DNA of 64,000 nt from NCBI GenBank assembly GCA_017893485.1, contig CM030361.1, positions 145,018,941-145,082,940 of the forward strand, given 5' to 3'. This DNA comes from Hemerocallis citrina. Its lineage: Eukaryota; Streptophyta; Magnoliopsida; Asparagales; Asphodelaceae. Below, one piece after another: positions 1 through 11,358 of this stretch (within the stretch, counting starts at the first letter, position 1; each line of letters opens with the position of its first letter). A program made the translations under genes and the position numbers. The notes under the pieces are model-generated. The model searched no databases. It worked only from the letters and a program-made list of their open reading frames with translations, and was not told where the DNA came from.

Positions 1-230
1 TAAGGAGGAATTCTAGGAGAGAGTTGTGCTCCGAACTCTTTGAGAAGAGCTCCGCTTTGGAGGCGAGCGGAGTGAAGAGCTCGGCTCTGGGAGAGAGCCA
101 TTTGGAAGACGAGTTTGAGGAGCAACTCTAGGAGAGAGTTTTAGCTCTGAACTCATTGAGAAGATGTTCGCCTTGGAGGTAAGCGAAGTGAAGAGCTCGG
201 CCCTGAGAAGAAAGAGGAAGGGGAGGAGAG
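1..230. repeat. Tandem repeat A, about 118 bp unit (first block)
   Basis: About two units of the repeat that recurs at 1345-2018. Each unit contains a GGAGAGAGTT core, GAGAAGA, a stretch rich in GGCGAGCGGAG, and GAGCTCGGCTCTGG. Reading frames across it are open only because the repeat period and composition allow it; they resemble no protein. Confidence 0.7.
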
Positions 231-599
231 GCATTCGGGTTCTCTCCTCTGCCTCGTTCTTTCGCACAGTGAAGAAGAGCAGAAGTGTTGGGTACTTTTG
301 GCGGGAAGACTGAAGAAGGAGAAGAATGAAGGAGCTAAGAAGGGTATGGGTCGGACCGTGGGTATTCGATCCGACCCTGACCCGTTAGCCTCTTTTTCTT
401 CTTGCTCTTCATCTGCTTTGCTGCTCGGCAGATGCATCTTGTTCGGCAGATCCGAGCACGAATTTTGAGGCACATTTTTTCGCCACTTTGCTTCTCGGTA
501 GATGGGTAGCTCGGCTCGGTGGTCGTGGGGGCAGTTCGGAATGGCCATCTTCCTCGGCCCGTTTAAGGACGAGCCGGTGAAGTAAAGTCGAGCCATAGG
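231..599. other. Non-repeated spacer inside the Tat element
   Basis: Sequence between the two tandem repeat families. It is rich in GAAGAAG and TTCTTC tracts and contains two similar GCTCGGCAGATG / TCTCGGTAGATG words. No protein similarity recognised. Confidence 0.5.
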
Positions 600-1344
600 A
601 CCCCGACCATCATTAGGTTAGTTTGATGGCTGTGGGAGCAATTCCGAATGGCGAGCTACTTCTAGTTCGCTTAGAAGCGAACTTGCGAAGTAAAATCGAG
701 CCAAGTGTTGGACTCCGAACTATTCAACGGCTGTGGGAGCAATTCCGAACGGCGATCTACTTCTGGCTCGCTTAGGAGCCGCAGAAGTAAAGTCGAGCCG
801 AGTGTTGGACTCCGAACCATTGTTAGATTAGTTCGAGGGTTGTGAGAGCAATTCCGAATGGCGAACTACTTCTAGCTCGCTTAGGAGCGAACTTGCGAAG
901 TAGAATCGAGCCAAGTGTTGGACTCCGAACCATTCAACGGCTGTGGGAGCAATTCCGAACGGCGATCTACTTCTGGCTCGCCTATGGGCGAGCCGGGGAA
1001 GTAAAGTCGAGCCGAGTGTTGGACTCCGAACCATTGTTAGATTAGTTCGAGGGTTGTGGGAGCAATTCCAAATGGCGAACTACTTCTAGCTCGCTTAGGA
1101 GCGAACTTGCGAAGTAGAATCGAGCCAAGTGTTGGACTCCGAACCATTCAACGGCTGTGGGAGCAATTCCGAACGGCGATCTACTTCTGGCTCGCCTATG
1201 GCCGAGCCGGGGAAGTAAAGTCGAGCCGAGTGTTGGACTCCGAACCATTGTTAGATTTGTTCAACGGTCGTGGGAGCAATTCCGAACGGTGACCCTCTTC
1301 TAGCCCGCTTAGGAGCGAGCTTGCGAAGTAGAATCGAACCAAGT
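600..1344. repeat. Tandem repeat B, about 106 bp monomer in 212-214 bp dimers
   Basis: The word GGAGCAATTCC recurs near 632, 738, 848, 950, 1062, 1163 and 1273. Alternate monomers differ (GCGAACTACTTCTAGC versus GCGATCTACTTCTGGC), giving a dimer period of about 214 bp. Each monomer ends with AAGTGTTGGACTCCGAAC. The same kind of unit appears at 62815-63265 in the second Tat element. Confidence 0.8.
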
Positions 1345-2018
1345 GTTGGACTCCGGACTCATTGAGATGAGGTCCTGCCTTGGAGGTGAGCGGAGCAAAG
1401 AGTTCGGCTCTGGAAGGGAGCCGTTTGTGAAACGAGTGCGAGGAGGAACTCTTGGAGAGAGTTGTGAGCTCCGAACTCGTTGAGAAGAGGTCCGCCTTGG
1501 AGGTGGGCGGAGCGAAGAGCTTGACTATGGAAGAGAGCCGTTTGGGAGGCGAGTTTGAGGAGAAACTCTAGGAGAGAGTTGTGAGCTCCGAACTCTTTGA
1601 GAAGAGGTCCGCTTCGGCGGCGAGCGGAGGGAAGAGCTCGGCTCTGGAAGAGAGCCATTTGTGAGATGAGTTTGAGGAGCAACTCTAGGAGAGAGTTGTG
1701 AGTTCCGAACTCGTTGAGAAGAGGTCCGCTTCGGCGGCGAGCGGAGGGAAGAGCTCGGCTCTGGAAGAGAGCCATTTGTGAGATGAGTTTGAGGAGCAAC
1801 TATTGGAGAGAGTTTTGAGCTCCGAACTCGTTGAGAAGCGGTCCGCTTCGGCGGCGAGCGGAGGGAAGAGCTCGGCTCTGGAAAAGAGCCATTTGTGAGA
1901 TGAGTTTGAGGAGCAACTCTAGGGGAGAGCTGTAGCTCCGAACTCGTTGATAAGGGATCCGCTTCGGCGGCGAGCGGAGGGAAGAGCTCGGCTCTGGAAA
2001 AGAGCCATTTGGGACCGC
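1345..2018. repeat. Tandem repeat A, about 118 bp unit (second block)
   Basis: Five to six units with starts near 1452, 1570, 1688, 1806 and 1921. Units are close to identical except for the GCCTTGG / GCTTCGG variant. The block ends abruptly at about 2010, where unique sequence leading into the gag-leader remnant begins; this is the likely deletion junction. Confidence 0.8.
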
Positions 2019-2435
2019 TCACCCGAACGTTGTTGGCTGGAGGCTCCCTCTCGGGCCTACTTCTCGTCCAGACGGTAGCGCAAGGTCCTCTTCCTTCTGC
2101 CGATTTTGAGGATTGTGGGAGGCCATGGAATCCGTAGAGGCGTTGTGTATGGAGACACGGTCTTGATGGAGAGGTTGCTTCATGCGGGAGCCCCCCGCAC
2201 CGGCATTCTGTAGACCGGAAGGACCCTTGGGGGGTTGTTGATTCTGAGGGAGAGGCTGATCTTGTTGAAGAGGGTCCTCTACTTGAAGCGGGGGTTGTCC
2301 CTGCTGCGGAGCGGGTTGGACGGGGACTACCTCTTGCTGATCGGCGGGGTTGGGCCCACGGTTGGACCCTCTGGACCTGATTTTCCTCGGAGGCCTGGCT
2401 GGAGAAGAGCTAGTCGACGGGAAGAGGAGAGGCAT
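2019..2435 (-). pseudogene. Gag leader remnant of Tat element A
   Basis: Open frame of 138 codons starting 17 bases after the PBS. The N terminus is basic and Ser/Pro-rich (PARPPRKIRSRG), followed by a Pro/Gln-rich tract of about 60 residues (QPAPQQGQPPLQ and similar) and a Gly/Ser segment. No gag core, zinc knuckle or protease follows; the frame runs into tandem repeats. The position directly after LTR and PBS and the low-complexity composition fit the N-terminal part of gag in this lineage. The function of such leaders is unknown. Truncated and presumably non-functional. Confidence 0.6.
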
Positions 2436-2451
2436 CTATTCGTATGGTTTT

Positions 2452-2467
2452 CCACAGACGGCGCCAA
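2452..2467 (-). other. Primer binding site, Tat element A
   Basis: The minus strand reads TTGGCGCCGTCTGTGG two bases beyond the LTR end. TGGCGCC-type primer sites are standard in Tat-lineage gypsy elements. Confidence 0.75.
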
Positions 2468-2469
2468 TC

Positions 2470-3368
2470 TGTTACCGCTAAATCTGGTGTGGGGGTAAAC
2501 AGATAGAATTTGTGAGTTCGTGGAAAAACCTGAATAGCAGATCCAAACCTGTTCTGTCGGGGTTGGGCTACTGACTCCCGCCGTTCACCTGCAAGGAAGT
2601 GCGAGACACCGGGGTTGATCCCGGCGACGCACTCTCCGACGCTCAAGTCAGTTTCCAGAAATGATTATGAAAGAGCGTTTAACTAGCAAAAGATTGATTA
2701 CCTCTTAATGGAGATGGGTGTGGGGTATTTATAGTCGCCGTTAGGATCAGATAAGGAATGTGATTCCTGTGATCTGATAAGGCATAAAATCCTCGTAATC
2801 GGATTAGGAATGTAATCCCTAATTCCCGGTGAAAAGATAGATGTGAATCAGAGCCGTTGATTAGGATTAATCAGAAACCCTAATTCTATCTTTTCTGGAC
2901 TGGGTGTGTTTCGGGTTGGGACCCGTACCCAGTTGAGGTGGATCCGTTCGTGGGTTATTGGGTCGTGAAGAAAGACCCAGTTCCCATTTCAGACCCGTTA
3001 GTAGGTGAAATTACCGTTTTACCCCTGAGCTTTAAGATTCGTGTCCGATGTGAACGGTCCCGATTTAATCCTATTTTTAGCCATATCAGAATGTAATCCC
3101 TATTTCCTAGTGAAAGGATAGATGTGAATCAGGGCCGTTGATTAGTATTAATCAGGAACCCTAATTCTATCCTGCTGGACCGGGTTCATTTCGGGTTGGG
3201 ACCCGTACCCAGTTGAGGTGGATCCGTTCGTGGGTTTTTGGGTCTTGAAGAAAGACCCAGTTCCCATTTCAGACCCGTTAGTAGGTGAAATTACCATTTT
3301 ACCCCTGAGCTTTAAGATTCGTGTCCGATGTGAACGGTCCCGATTTAATCCTATTTTTAGCCATATCA
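2470..3368 (-). repeat. 5' LTR of Tat element A, with internal duplication
   Basis: Bounded by TG...CA: the minus strand begins TGATATGGCTAAAAATAGG and ends GGTAACA. It is homologous to the 577-bp LTR at 55218-55794 (shared words include AATCTGGTGTGGGGG, ACACCGGG, TATTTATAGTCG and TTTTTAGCCATATCA). It is longer because about 280 bp (2805-3087) is repeated at 3090-3368. A TATA-like CTATAAATACC on the minus strand at about 2724-2734 is the likely promoter. Confidence 0.85.
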
Positions 3369-4452
3369 TCCCTTATAAAGGTAGAAGAAGTCATAACAAT
3401 CCAACAAAAGCCATCAGAATCCATGAGCAGCAGCAATACCCATCACAGGAAGGTACATGAGCAGCACCAAAATCCCTGAGAAGCCATGATAGTTATAAAA
3501 AATGTAACAAGAAATTAATTTTGAAAGTGAAAATGAAACCTTCTAAAATACTTCAAGCAAAATGAATCAAGGAAAATAAAACCCCAAAGATTCAGAAGCC
3601 ATAAGCAGCATCATAACCCATCACCTGCTAGAAGTAGCTAACACAATCTAGCATGTTTTGCAATTTTTGAAATATGAAAATTTTCAATACTCCAAAGGTT
3701 ACATGGGATCAGAATATATAGGTTCATCATCTCCACAATTGTGAAACATTACCAACCATACTGTGTACAATTACTTCTTGTATATCTATTCTGCTGCTGG
3801 TTAGTAGACTTGTGATGGCTTATGATGGATTCTGATGGCTTCTTCTTGCAGGTGAAATCATTTGCATCTAACAAAGCAATGTGAATATTTTAAAGGTTTA
3901 AATTAGTCGTAGGCTCAGAACACATTATCATAGAACAATTGTTCTAATAAATCATCAAGATTAGTGTACGACTGCATTTTTAAAAATGCCATGCCAACTA
4001 CTACTAATCATGTGTCCACCCCCTCCGTCACCCATAATTGAATTCATCAATCATTTGGTCAGTATAATAGGAAAAGTATACATAGAAGTGCTGTCTGTTT
4101 ACACAATATTCTCAAAAAAAACTGGATAAGAAGCTACCATATCCATCATATCCAGATTGATCAGAGGGACATGATGATAGTTGGGGGTGGACACACAACC
4201 TTTTCATTAATAGTGTATTTCATCATTGCCTAGAACGCCAGTAATTAAAAATACTTTAAAATATATTTAAACGAGAACAACAGCAACAGCTAGTAATAGC
4301 AAATGCATCTAAAATTAAACCGTTGCCAATGAAAATCCAACACAGTGTGCCATTACATATTCACAATGTACTCATATAGAAATATTTCAATAAATTGTTA
4401 AGACATTTAAATAATACATTGGGTTGGATCCACTTAAACATATTAGATCCCT
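3369..4452. other. Non-coding stretch
   Basis: AT-rich sequence with no supported gene. It includes the 3' side of the Myb/SANT gene and a weak pair of inverted GTGTCCACCCCC ends at about 4008-4196 without a convincing target duplication. Confidence 0.5.
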
Positions 4453-5470
4453 CTACTCATTCGCAAGATTGTCCAACCACAAGAGTCTAAGATCCGATTT
4501 CATAAGAATGAAGCCACGACGCCAGCTAGGGTTTGCAACTATGTTGTCCATTGCCACACGGAGAATTTTGGCATCAAGCCCATCCATCGTATTAATTATT
4601 TCCATGCACTTATCAATGGAGAACGGATCTTCTGCATCCGAGCGATCACTTCGGTCGCCCATTTTCTTCCTATAATATTCAGTTTTTGCAATATGCGCAG
4701 AGGTATTGGCATCAATACAAATATCCATTCTCGAGCTTTTTGTTGCTCGACCACTAGACCCACCAGATCGCCTCTTGTGAGACCCCGAATGTATTGGTTC
4801 GTAATCATCATCATCAACTAAATTTACATGTGGTGCATTTGGGGGGGGGGGGGAAGGGGGTGGGGTGGGTGAACTCAAAATTGACCCTCCGTTCCTCATC
4901 GAAGTCATACACCCTTTGAGTTGAAGCCCTAGAAAGTAAGCCCTGGGCAGTAGACTGGCCAAAAATTTTGGTTAAAGCATCATAATTGGCCAATCCCTTC
5001 GATTTGAATTGTTTAGCATGAGGGTGTGCCTATTCAAAAATTTTGTGTTGTTAATTTACAAGTACTAAAGTCATGAATAAATATATAAAGATGATAATCA
5101 CACACTGTTATAAAAAAAGAATATATATGTGAACCTTGACATATGTGTCCCAATCATTAGGCTCGCAAGTGATTGTATGGTTGTCTTCATCCCAACCCAT
5201 ACCGCTCTGATTCTTCAAAGCGTGAAACTCCCTCCACTTCATCCTAAGTCGGGAATGTTTCTCTTTTAATTGTTTAACCGTGTATGTACAATTACACATG
5301 TGATTCAAACTTGCAACAAAATGTTGCCAAACTTTGGCTTCAAAGGTCGAACTTTTCAGACTATTTCGGTCGACCTCCTCCTCCATCAATTCTACAAATA
5401 TACGCTCATTACATGCTGGCCATAGGACAATATCACTATCTACCTCCATCTCCTTCCCCTTACTAGTCAT
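4453..5470 (-). CDS. Myb/SANT-like DNA-binding domain protein, two exons, frameshifted in exon 2
   Basis: Exon 1 is 5470-5135 (112 codons, starting MTSKGKEMEVDSD). Exon 2 is 5029-4453. The 105-bp intron has GT at 5134-5133 and AG at 5031-5030 and joins in phase 0 (...DTYVK to AHPHAKQFKSKG). Exon 1 carries the Myb/SANT-like domain (Myb_DNA-bind_3 type): WPACNERIFVELMEEE, VWQHFVASLN, YTVKQLKEKHSRLRMKWREF, then GMGWDEDNHTITCEPNDWD. Exon 2 has a conserved helical region (GLANYDALTKIFGQSTAQG), an acidic linker (VNLVDDDDYEPIHSGSHKRR) and a helical C terminus. A 13-G run at 4841-4853 (C on the coding strand) puts the two halves of exon 2 in different frames; exon 2 is 577 bp, one base over a multiple of three. 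Without that shift the product would be about 303 residues. This family is common near, or as the accessory protein of, PIF/Harbinger transposons. It is either a real frameshift or a homopolymer sequencing error. Confidence 0.75.
4841..4853. repeat. 13-G homopolymer causing the exon 2 frameshift
   Basis: Uninterrupted run of 13 G, followed by AA and more G-rich sequence, inside the proline-coding part of exon 2. It is a slippage-prone tract and also a place where assembly errors are expected. Confidence 0.85.
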
Positions 5471-6480
5471 CTTGATTAAACACAGAAATGATAAATATAA
5501 AATAACAATCATCAATTGCTGAACTATAACAGTGAACGGAAATTGCAATTTCATGTTACTATAGCAATTGTAGATGATGTCGTGTTTCAACAATATTGGA
5601 ACAAAACTTTTTTTAAGCCATCACAGGAACAAAATCGTTTCTCTTTAATCCAAGCAATTCGATTTGGAAAGCCACTAGTTAGGAGTGTAGTCGACGTCGA
5701 CCATAGGATCAGAACTCATCATCTCCAATTCCAGTTCAATAAAAATCTTTAATCCCTCAAATCAGTATAAGAAAAAAACAAAAAAAAAGTTAATTTTTTT
5801 TTTGATTCAGATCTGGAATTAACACCTCGACGTCGATCTTGAGGATCAGGACTCATCATCTCGAAATCCAGTTCATAAAAAAAATTTAATCCCTCAAATC
5901 AGACCAAGAAAAAAAAAGACATACAAAAGGGGGGAAAAAAGCAACAACAGATCTGGAATGAACACCTCCCCAAACCGAAACCCTAGCAAAAAAATTGGAT
6001 GAAATTGAAACATACCTTGGTTTGCTTGCTTTCAAGAGTAAAGAAGTTGTCTCCGACAGATTCAAGCCTCAACCGACGTTTGATTCGACTACAACGTTCT
6101 CGAAGACACCTTCTACTGTAAGCAGATCTGGTCTCACAGACCATGAATCGAGCGTCGAGCTTGAGAAAGGGGAAAATAGATCGAATCGCAGAAGAAATGA
6201 GAGCTCTTGATGAGAGTAAAGAGGGAGTAAAGGAGATAGCCTTGATGGGAGTAAAGGGGGAGTAAAGAGGGCTCACGGAGAGATAGAGAAGTCGTCGTCA
6301 AAAAAGAGAGATGAAGGGGTTAACCAAAAAAGAGAAAGAACAGGTTAGAAAAGAACTCTTTGGTTTTTTTCTGAAAAGGAGAAGAAAAAACTGCTTTGAG
6401 AAGTGCGTAACCAAACGCGTTTTCTAAAAAAGAAAATGAAAACAGGGCCCTAAACAACTATCCAAACAGGCCCTTAGTAT
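5471..6480. other. Upstream region of the Myb/SANT gene; possible transposon end
   Basis: AT-rich, with a repeated ACTCATCATCTC...CAGTTCA / TCAATAAAA segment (about 5710-5755 and 5850-5895), which is a short local duplication. At 6448-6473 the minus strand reads GGGCCTGTTTGGATAG, preceded by TAA. That is the usual form of a PIF/Harbinger- or hAT-like terminus, but no partner end was found. Confidence 0.4.
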
Positions 6481-7654
6481 CTTCAAAAATCTCCGATCTC
6501 TCTAAAATTCCAGCATCTTGTAGGAGTTCCATGAGAAAACCTATGTCAAAAAAACTATGCGTCTTAGAAAGATTGAATGAAAGAATACATTTTACCGGAA
6601 GAGTAAATGGAAAACTGGTAGTGCAACTCATTCACGTATTATTTATTGAAGTATCAAGCAAGAAATTTTAGAAGAAAACATTACGTATAAGAGGATCTGA
6701 TATATTACTTAGTATAGATTGTTGATGATTATATATCTAATCAACAAAGCAACCACACTTCTAATGGTGTTGGAGTATAAGATATATCCCTATCCCAGAA
6801 ACAAGATGGGCTATGATAAAGCTTAAGCAACAGAAGATCAATGTCAAGGGTAATCTTTAATTACAACATAAAACTTTCATGAAAAGTAGAAATATTTCTT
6901 AAATCAAAGTAGAGAGATACTTGTGAACAAACAACAAAGAGTATATTCCAAATTGTTCAGTATTGTGTGAAAATGAATCAATCCATGAGGGATACAAATT
7001 CTTTGCATACTCTCTTTGCTTCTCTATTTGCTCATGTGCTCCTCTAGAACAAAAAATATGGATTTTTCTTAAAATTAAATCTCTTGCCTTCATTTACAAA
7101 GTACAAACATTTATGTATTTGTGCTAATTAGTAATTACTATGCATACCAGTTGAAGTAAGGAGGAATTCGGGGCTTCAGCTGCTTCAGTGCTTCTGCCTT
7201 TGTAGGCTTGGCTTCAGTCCTTCTTATCACTTATCAGTAACTAGCAAAAGAAAGAAAAGGTCCAACTACTTCATAAGGTATTAAGGTTGCATAATAGTCA
7301 TAACTTTAAGTTTTTACTCTTTAAGCAACTAATCAACACAACAGTGAAGACTTCAAGACTGTGAAGTGAGTGAACGTTGTGAGACAGTGAGCAGCGAACC
7401 CACTAAGAAAGACCAAGAAAGTTCAAAGATACCTCTTCTTCCTCAATCCTCCACGGCTCCACGGCTCCACCTCCAGTCCACTTGGAGTTTTGGACCACTT
7501 CTACAGAGTGTAGGGTATAGTAGATTCTACAAGAGACTGAGAGAGAGAGGTGAATTTTCTGATTAGAGGGAGGTGGATTTCTTGGGGACCGGGGTGCTAG
7601 GATTTGTAGGAAGATGAAAAGGTTTTTTTGAGAAGATCAAAAGGTTTTTTCAGT
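6481..7654. other. Non-coding stretch
   Basis: No supported gene. Short open frames (for example 6899-7093 and 7366-7566) lack codon or motif support. A TCCACGGCTCCACGGCTCCACC short repeat lies near 7450. Confidence 0.4.
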
Positions 7655-7811
7655 TAAAGCAAAAAAATTGGGCCTTCATTATAACTGGGCATTTATTATA
7701 ATTGGGCATTTTTTTCAGATAGAAAGAATGGAAAATAAAAAAAAATTGGGCCTTCATTTTAACTGGGCCCTGTGCAATCGCACAGGTTGCACAAGCCCAG
7801 GGCCGGCCCTG
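7655..7811 (-). mobile_element. hAT element terminal fragment
   Basis: The minus strand starts CAGGGCCGGCCCTGGGC, then a subterminal hairpin (TGTGCAACCTGTGCGATTGCACA type) and GGGCCCAGTTAAAATG. The first 45 bases match the left end of the hAT element at 32146. An imperfect direct repeat of AAAAATTGGGCCTTCATT lies inside. No second terminus or 8-bp duplication could be found, so only one end is present. Confidence 0.6.
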
Positions 7812-8934
7812 GTTATACCCCATCAAATACCTGAAATAGTACATATATATACACACACAGTAAAGCATAGCTTTTAGTTCACTTTTGCAATGATCATCAT
7901 ACAACTCAATATATATGTTCAAATCAGCAAGTATATGAAAGGAAACAACCTACTCATGATTTCTATTAGGTTCTTAACAAATCTCAAGTCATCTACTTAG
8001 GGTTTTAATCATCAATAATGTAGTTTCATAAAAAGATTCACTTTTTAGTTCACCTACTCATCAAAATTCATCATATCTTCATACCATCATATAACATGCT
8101 TTCTAATGGATAAATCATCACATACAACATGCTTAGAACAATAAGAAAACAAACATATGTCACTCACCTTATTGAAGAATCGACCGAAGATAATAAAGAA
8201 ATAAGAAAATCCCTCCTTTCGCAAGAAAACCAAGATCCTCGCTTTGAACTCCAAGAAAATAATAATAAGAAATCTCTTTGTGTTGTGCAGCAAAGAGACG
8301 GCTGCACCCCACCTTTTATAGGCTAGAAATCCAAGTAATTAGGATTTTTGAATAGATTTGTAAAATACATCTTTTAAATATATTTTTACATATATAGATC
8401 CTTATACTTAAAAATTAAATAAAACCATCTTAATTGAGATTTAAAAACAAGAACAACCACTCTATAATCAGCCGGCACTGTTTTGAAAACCCAAAAAATG
8501 AAATTGTACTTTTTGCCCTATAAGTGGCAATTTTGCAAAAAGACCATTCTTTATTAAAACTTGCAAAATAACCCAAATTTATTTTTTAAAAAAGGTAAAA
8601 TCTTTACCTCTGAGTTGACTAGGCATCATGCCCAGCCCAAAAATTCGAAAATCTGGAGTTTTCACTCCAAGTGGTAATTTTGCACAAAAGTCCATCTTTT
8701 TGTAATATTTGCAAATAGGTCAAATAATTATCAGAAAAATTTAGAAAATTCACAAATAATATCTAATAATAATTAATGAGTTTTCCCAAAATAATTTTTG
8801 ACTTTGAACTTCTCAAGAAAACATTTGCACGTGTAAAAAGGTAAATTTCAGAAAAATATTTACTTAATCACCAAAAATCATTTTAATTGGTTTATTAATC
8901 TTAAAAGCATTATTTAAAAATCTGGGGTATTACA
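7812..8934 (-). repeat. Probable solo LTR of a gypsy element
   Basis: The minus strand starts TGTAATACCCCAGATTTTT, a common plant gypsy LTR start, and contains a TATA box CCTATAAAAGG at 8322-8313. The other end is near 7812 (GTTATACCCC), abutting the hAT fragment. No internal coding sequence or PBS adjoins either end, so it is called a solo LTR. A target duplication could not be confirmed. Confidence 0.5.
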
Positions 8935-9896
8935 AAATTATTCAGAACCAATATAGAGCAAAGAGTTTATTGAGATTCATTTTCATCTCTAGATCATAAG
9001 TATCCAACAAATAGCAAAGAAAGAACTGGAGAATATAAATACAATCTTAAATGCATAACTATTTTGTATACTTCAAATGCACAATCAATATTACATAACG
9101 TGAAACATTTATATAACATGAAACAACAATTACATAACATGAAACAATTACATAACACGAAATAATTATACAATCAATATTACATAACGAAGCAAGCTGT
9201 TGCTGCTGCTTCTTCTTTTGTTGCTGCTGCCAACAACCAAAAAAAAGTTCCAAAAATAACCATATATATGTATGTACATGAAACTAAACAATACATGAAA
9301 CAGTTACTAGTAGGCTCTGAACACAACTTTCAGCAAGGATTTATCAAATTTGCTAAATATTCAAGCATCAGTTCAACAAAGAAATAAAAAATGGTGCCAC
9401 TAGGGCTGCATTCAAATGTCATGCCAACTAGTTCAAATGCAAAAATAACCCTCCCTCGTATTGAAATTCATAGTTGAGTAACAGGAAGTATCAAGTCAAA
9501 GTTCCATGACATGATTTAAGTTCACAATTGAGCAACACAAATGACTTAATCTACTTATGAACCATTTAACCTACAAGAGAATCTGATAAAGCATAGTTTT
9601 CTATTAACAAGTTTAATAGAACAAAAACAGAATATATGTACTAGACTGTTTAAGAGTGGCAATGCATATAAGCATATAAGCATACAAGCATATAATAGCA
9701 TATAAGTCAGCATTGCATAGCATAGCATACTAGTAGGCTCAAACTGTTTAAGCATATAAGTAACTGGCAGTGCATATAAGCATAAGCATAGAGATCAAGT
9801 AATGCTTCAGAATAATGTTCCAGAGAACCAAAGAACCAGGTAATGCTTCTATGAGACCCAAAGAACCAATGAACAAGGTAAAGATCAGGTAATGAT
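8935..9896. other. Non-coding stretch with short tandem motifs
   Basis: 9088-9190 has five to six degenerate copies of ATTACATAACATGAAACA. 9190-9235 is (TTGCTGCTGC)-rich. 9660-9735 has repeats of CATATAAG and GCATAGCATA. No gene supported. Confidence 0.5.
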
Positions 9897-10593
9897 TGTT
9901 AGGGATTTTCCACCGAAAACCCATATGAGGATCTTGTTGAGTTATTCGATGCAATCAACACAAACCACCAAACACATATGAGATCATACCAAACACACCA
10001 AAGACCACACAAATTTATTCCGGCTAGGGCTTTCGCCTTAATCCGGGAGAGAAGAAACCCAAGATGTTATTCAACTAGAGAATATACAAGAATATTACAA
10101 TTCTTACAACGACCCTCTCTCAAGCCTCACCAGCAAGTACTAGTTGTTTACAATTAGAGAATCACTCAATCTCTCATTCAATGAAGTGCTCTCTCTCTCT
10201 TGGCTCTTAATGGAGGCTAATAACAACAATATATATAGAGATCTAGAGAAACCCTAGTTTGATATCTTGATACAATAGCCATTAGATGTTACTGAAGAGA
10301 TAACCCTACGATAAAAGCCGTACGATCTGACTTGATGAGCAAGTTGGGCTTCTCATGAATCACCAAGATCCGACCCAAAAAATCCATCAGCGCCGCGTTC
10401 GGTCGACTGCAACCCAAGGACGGTCGACCATCCCCCTCTCGGGAACTTCTGCAGAGTTGGGCGGTCGACCGCACCCCAAGTACGGTCGACCGAAACTCTA
10501 TCTGCTGCTACAGTTGCTGACTGTTTCCCTTGCTTCCACTCTGTGTCCGATCGTCTTGATTCCTCCATCGTCTCATCGTCTTTTTATCCAACA
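9897..10593 (-). repeat. Probable solo Copia LTR
   Basis: The minus strand begins TGTTGGATAAAAAGACG and ends AAAATCCCTAACA, typical Copia LTR termini, with a TATA-like CTCTATATATATTG near 10245-10230. The segment 10389-10500 contains inverted and direct copies of GGTCGACC-type words. The flanks (ATGAT on the left, TAGTA on the right) do not match, so the call rests on termini and promoter only. Confidence 0.5.
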
Positions 10594-11358
10594 TAGTATG
10601 CAAGACATAAACCCAAAAATGATCAGTATGAACCAAAGAAGCAAGTAAAAAACAGATAATTGATATTTAATGATCAGGGATGTATCTAGTATTCATAAAA
10701 GCAAATACTTCATATTCATTCATTCATTCATAAAATCAGATAACTGATGAAAGCAAATTAATCTGCTCTTACAGCTCATGCCACAAGTATTAGTGTATCA
10801 CCATAGGATGAATCGTCCTTCCAAATATATTACACTTGTTTCTTCTCCAAAACTTACAAGGTTTCCTCTCAGTGTATTTATAAGATATTTTTTTCTTTCT
10901 AAATTAAACAGGTAACACAATATTCAAATTCCTTATCCTTTAATGGAGATGTTAAACCTATTTGTAAAGTTTGAAATTGCAAGAACCAGCTTAATGAAAT
11001 TGCAGTTTGGAGATTGCAAGAACCAACTTATATCCAACTGTGAATCATCATTGCCTACACACACAACCCAAAAGAAATTGCAAGAAATTGAACAAAAAGC
11101 TTAAAAGCAAGTATGAGAATCAAACACTTCCCTCCAGAATAGAGAGGAATCAAGGGCATCGGGGGCATCAAGAACGAAGGCGAAGAGGGGTATTTGGGGT
11201 GTCAAGATCGATGACGAAGAGGGGCATCGGGGAGAGCTCAGGTGGGGCGAGGGTTGAATTTGACGGGACGAAAAAGACGAATAAGCTAGGGTTTTAGGAT
11301 TTGGGGGGAGGGAGGTCGAGAGCGCAAGATGGAGATGAAGATGGGTGGTGGTAGTGGT
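10594..11358. other. Non-coding stretch, possibly the 5' region of a disrupted locus
   Basis: The purine-rich end (11100-11358) joins naturally to the sequence after 21065 once the inserted LTR is set aside, since both sides are GGTGGTGGTAGTGG-like. Open frames here have no recognisable domain. Confidence 0.4.

Larger units (their letters stand above)
1..3368 (-). mobile_element. Tat-type Ty3/gypsy element A, 5' part (cut by window edge)
   Basis: Read on the minus strand, the order is 5' LTR (3368-2470), a PBS beginning TTGGCGCC, a proline/glutamine-rich gag-leader remnant (2435-2019), then long tandem repeats to the window edge. The TTGGCGCC-type PBS and Pro/Gln-rich gag leader are typical of the Tat lineage. 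Repeats like those at 600-1344 lie behind the integrase in the second Tat element (62815-63265), so this copy probably lost most of gag and all of pol and is fused to its 3' region. The other end is outside the window, so no target duplication can be checked. Confidence 0.75.

Noticed and set aside
828..1292. Open frames on both strands in the tandem repeats
   Set aside because: They repeat with the 106/214-bp unit, are low in complexity and resemble no protein.
1359..2022. Frames of 146 and 165 codons on the minus strand
   Set aside because: Pure read-through of the 118-bp repeat; the peptide is periodic and shifts with the unit.
4008..4196. MITE with GTGTCCACCCCC inverted ends
   Set aside because: The match is short and no target duplication is present.
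11007..11297. Small basic protein frame
   Set aside because: Composition follows the purine-rich DNA; no splice or domain support.
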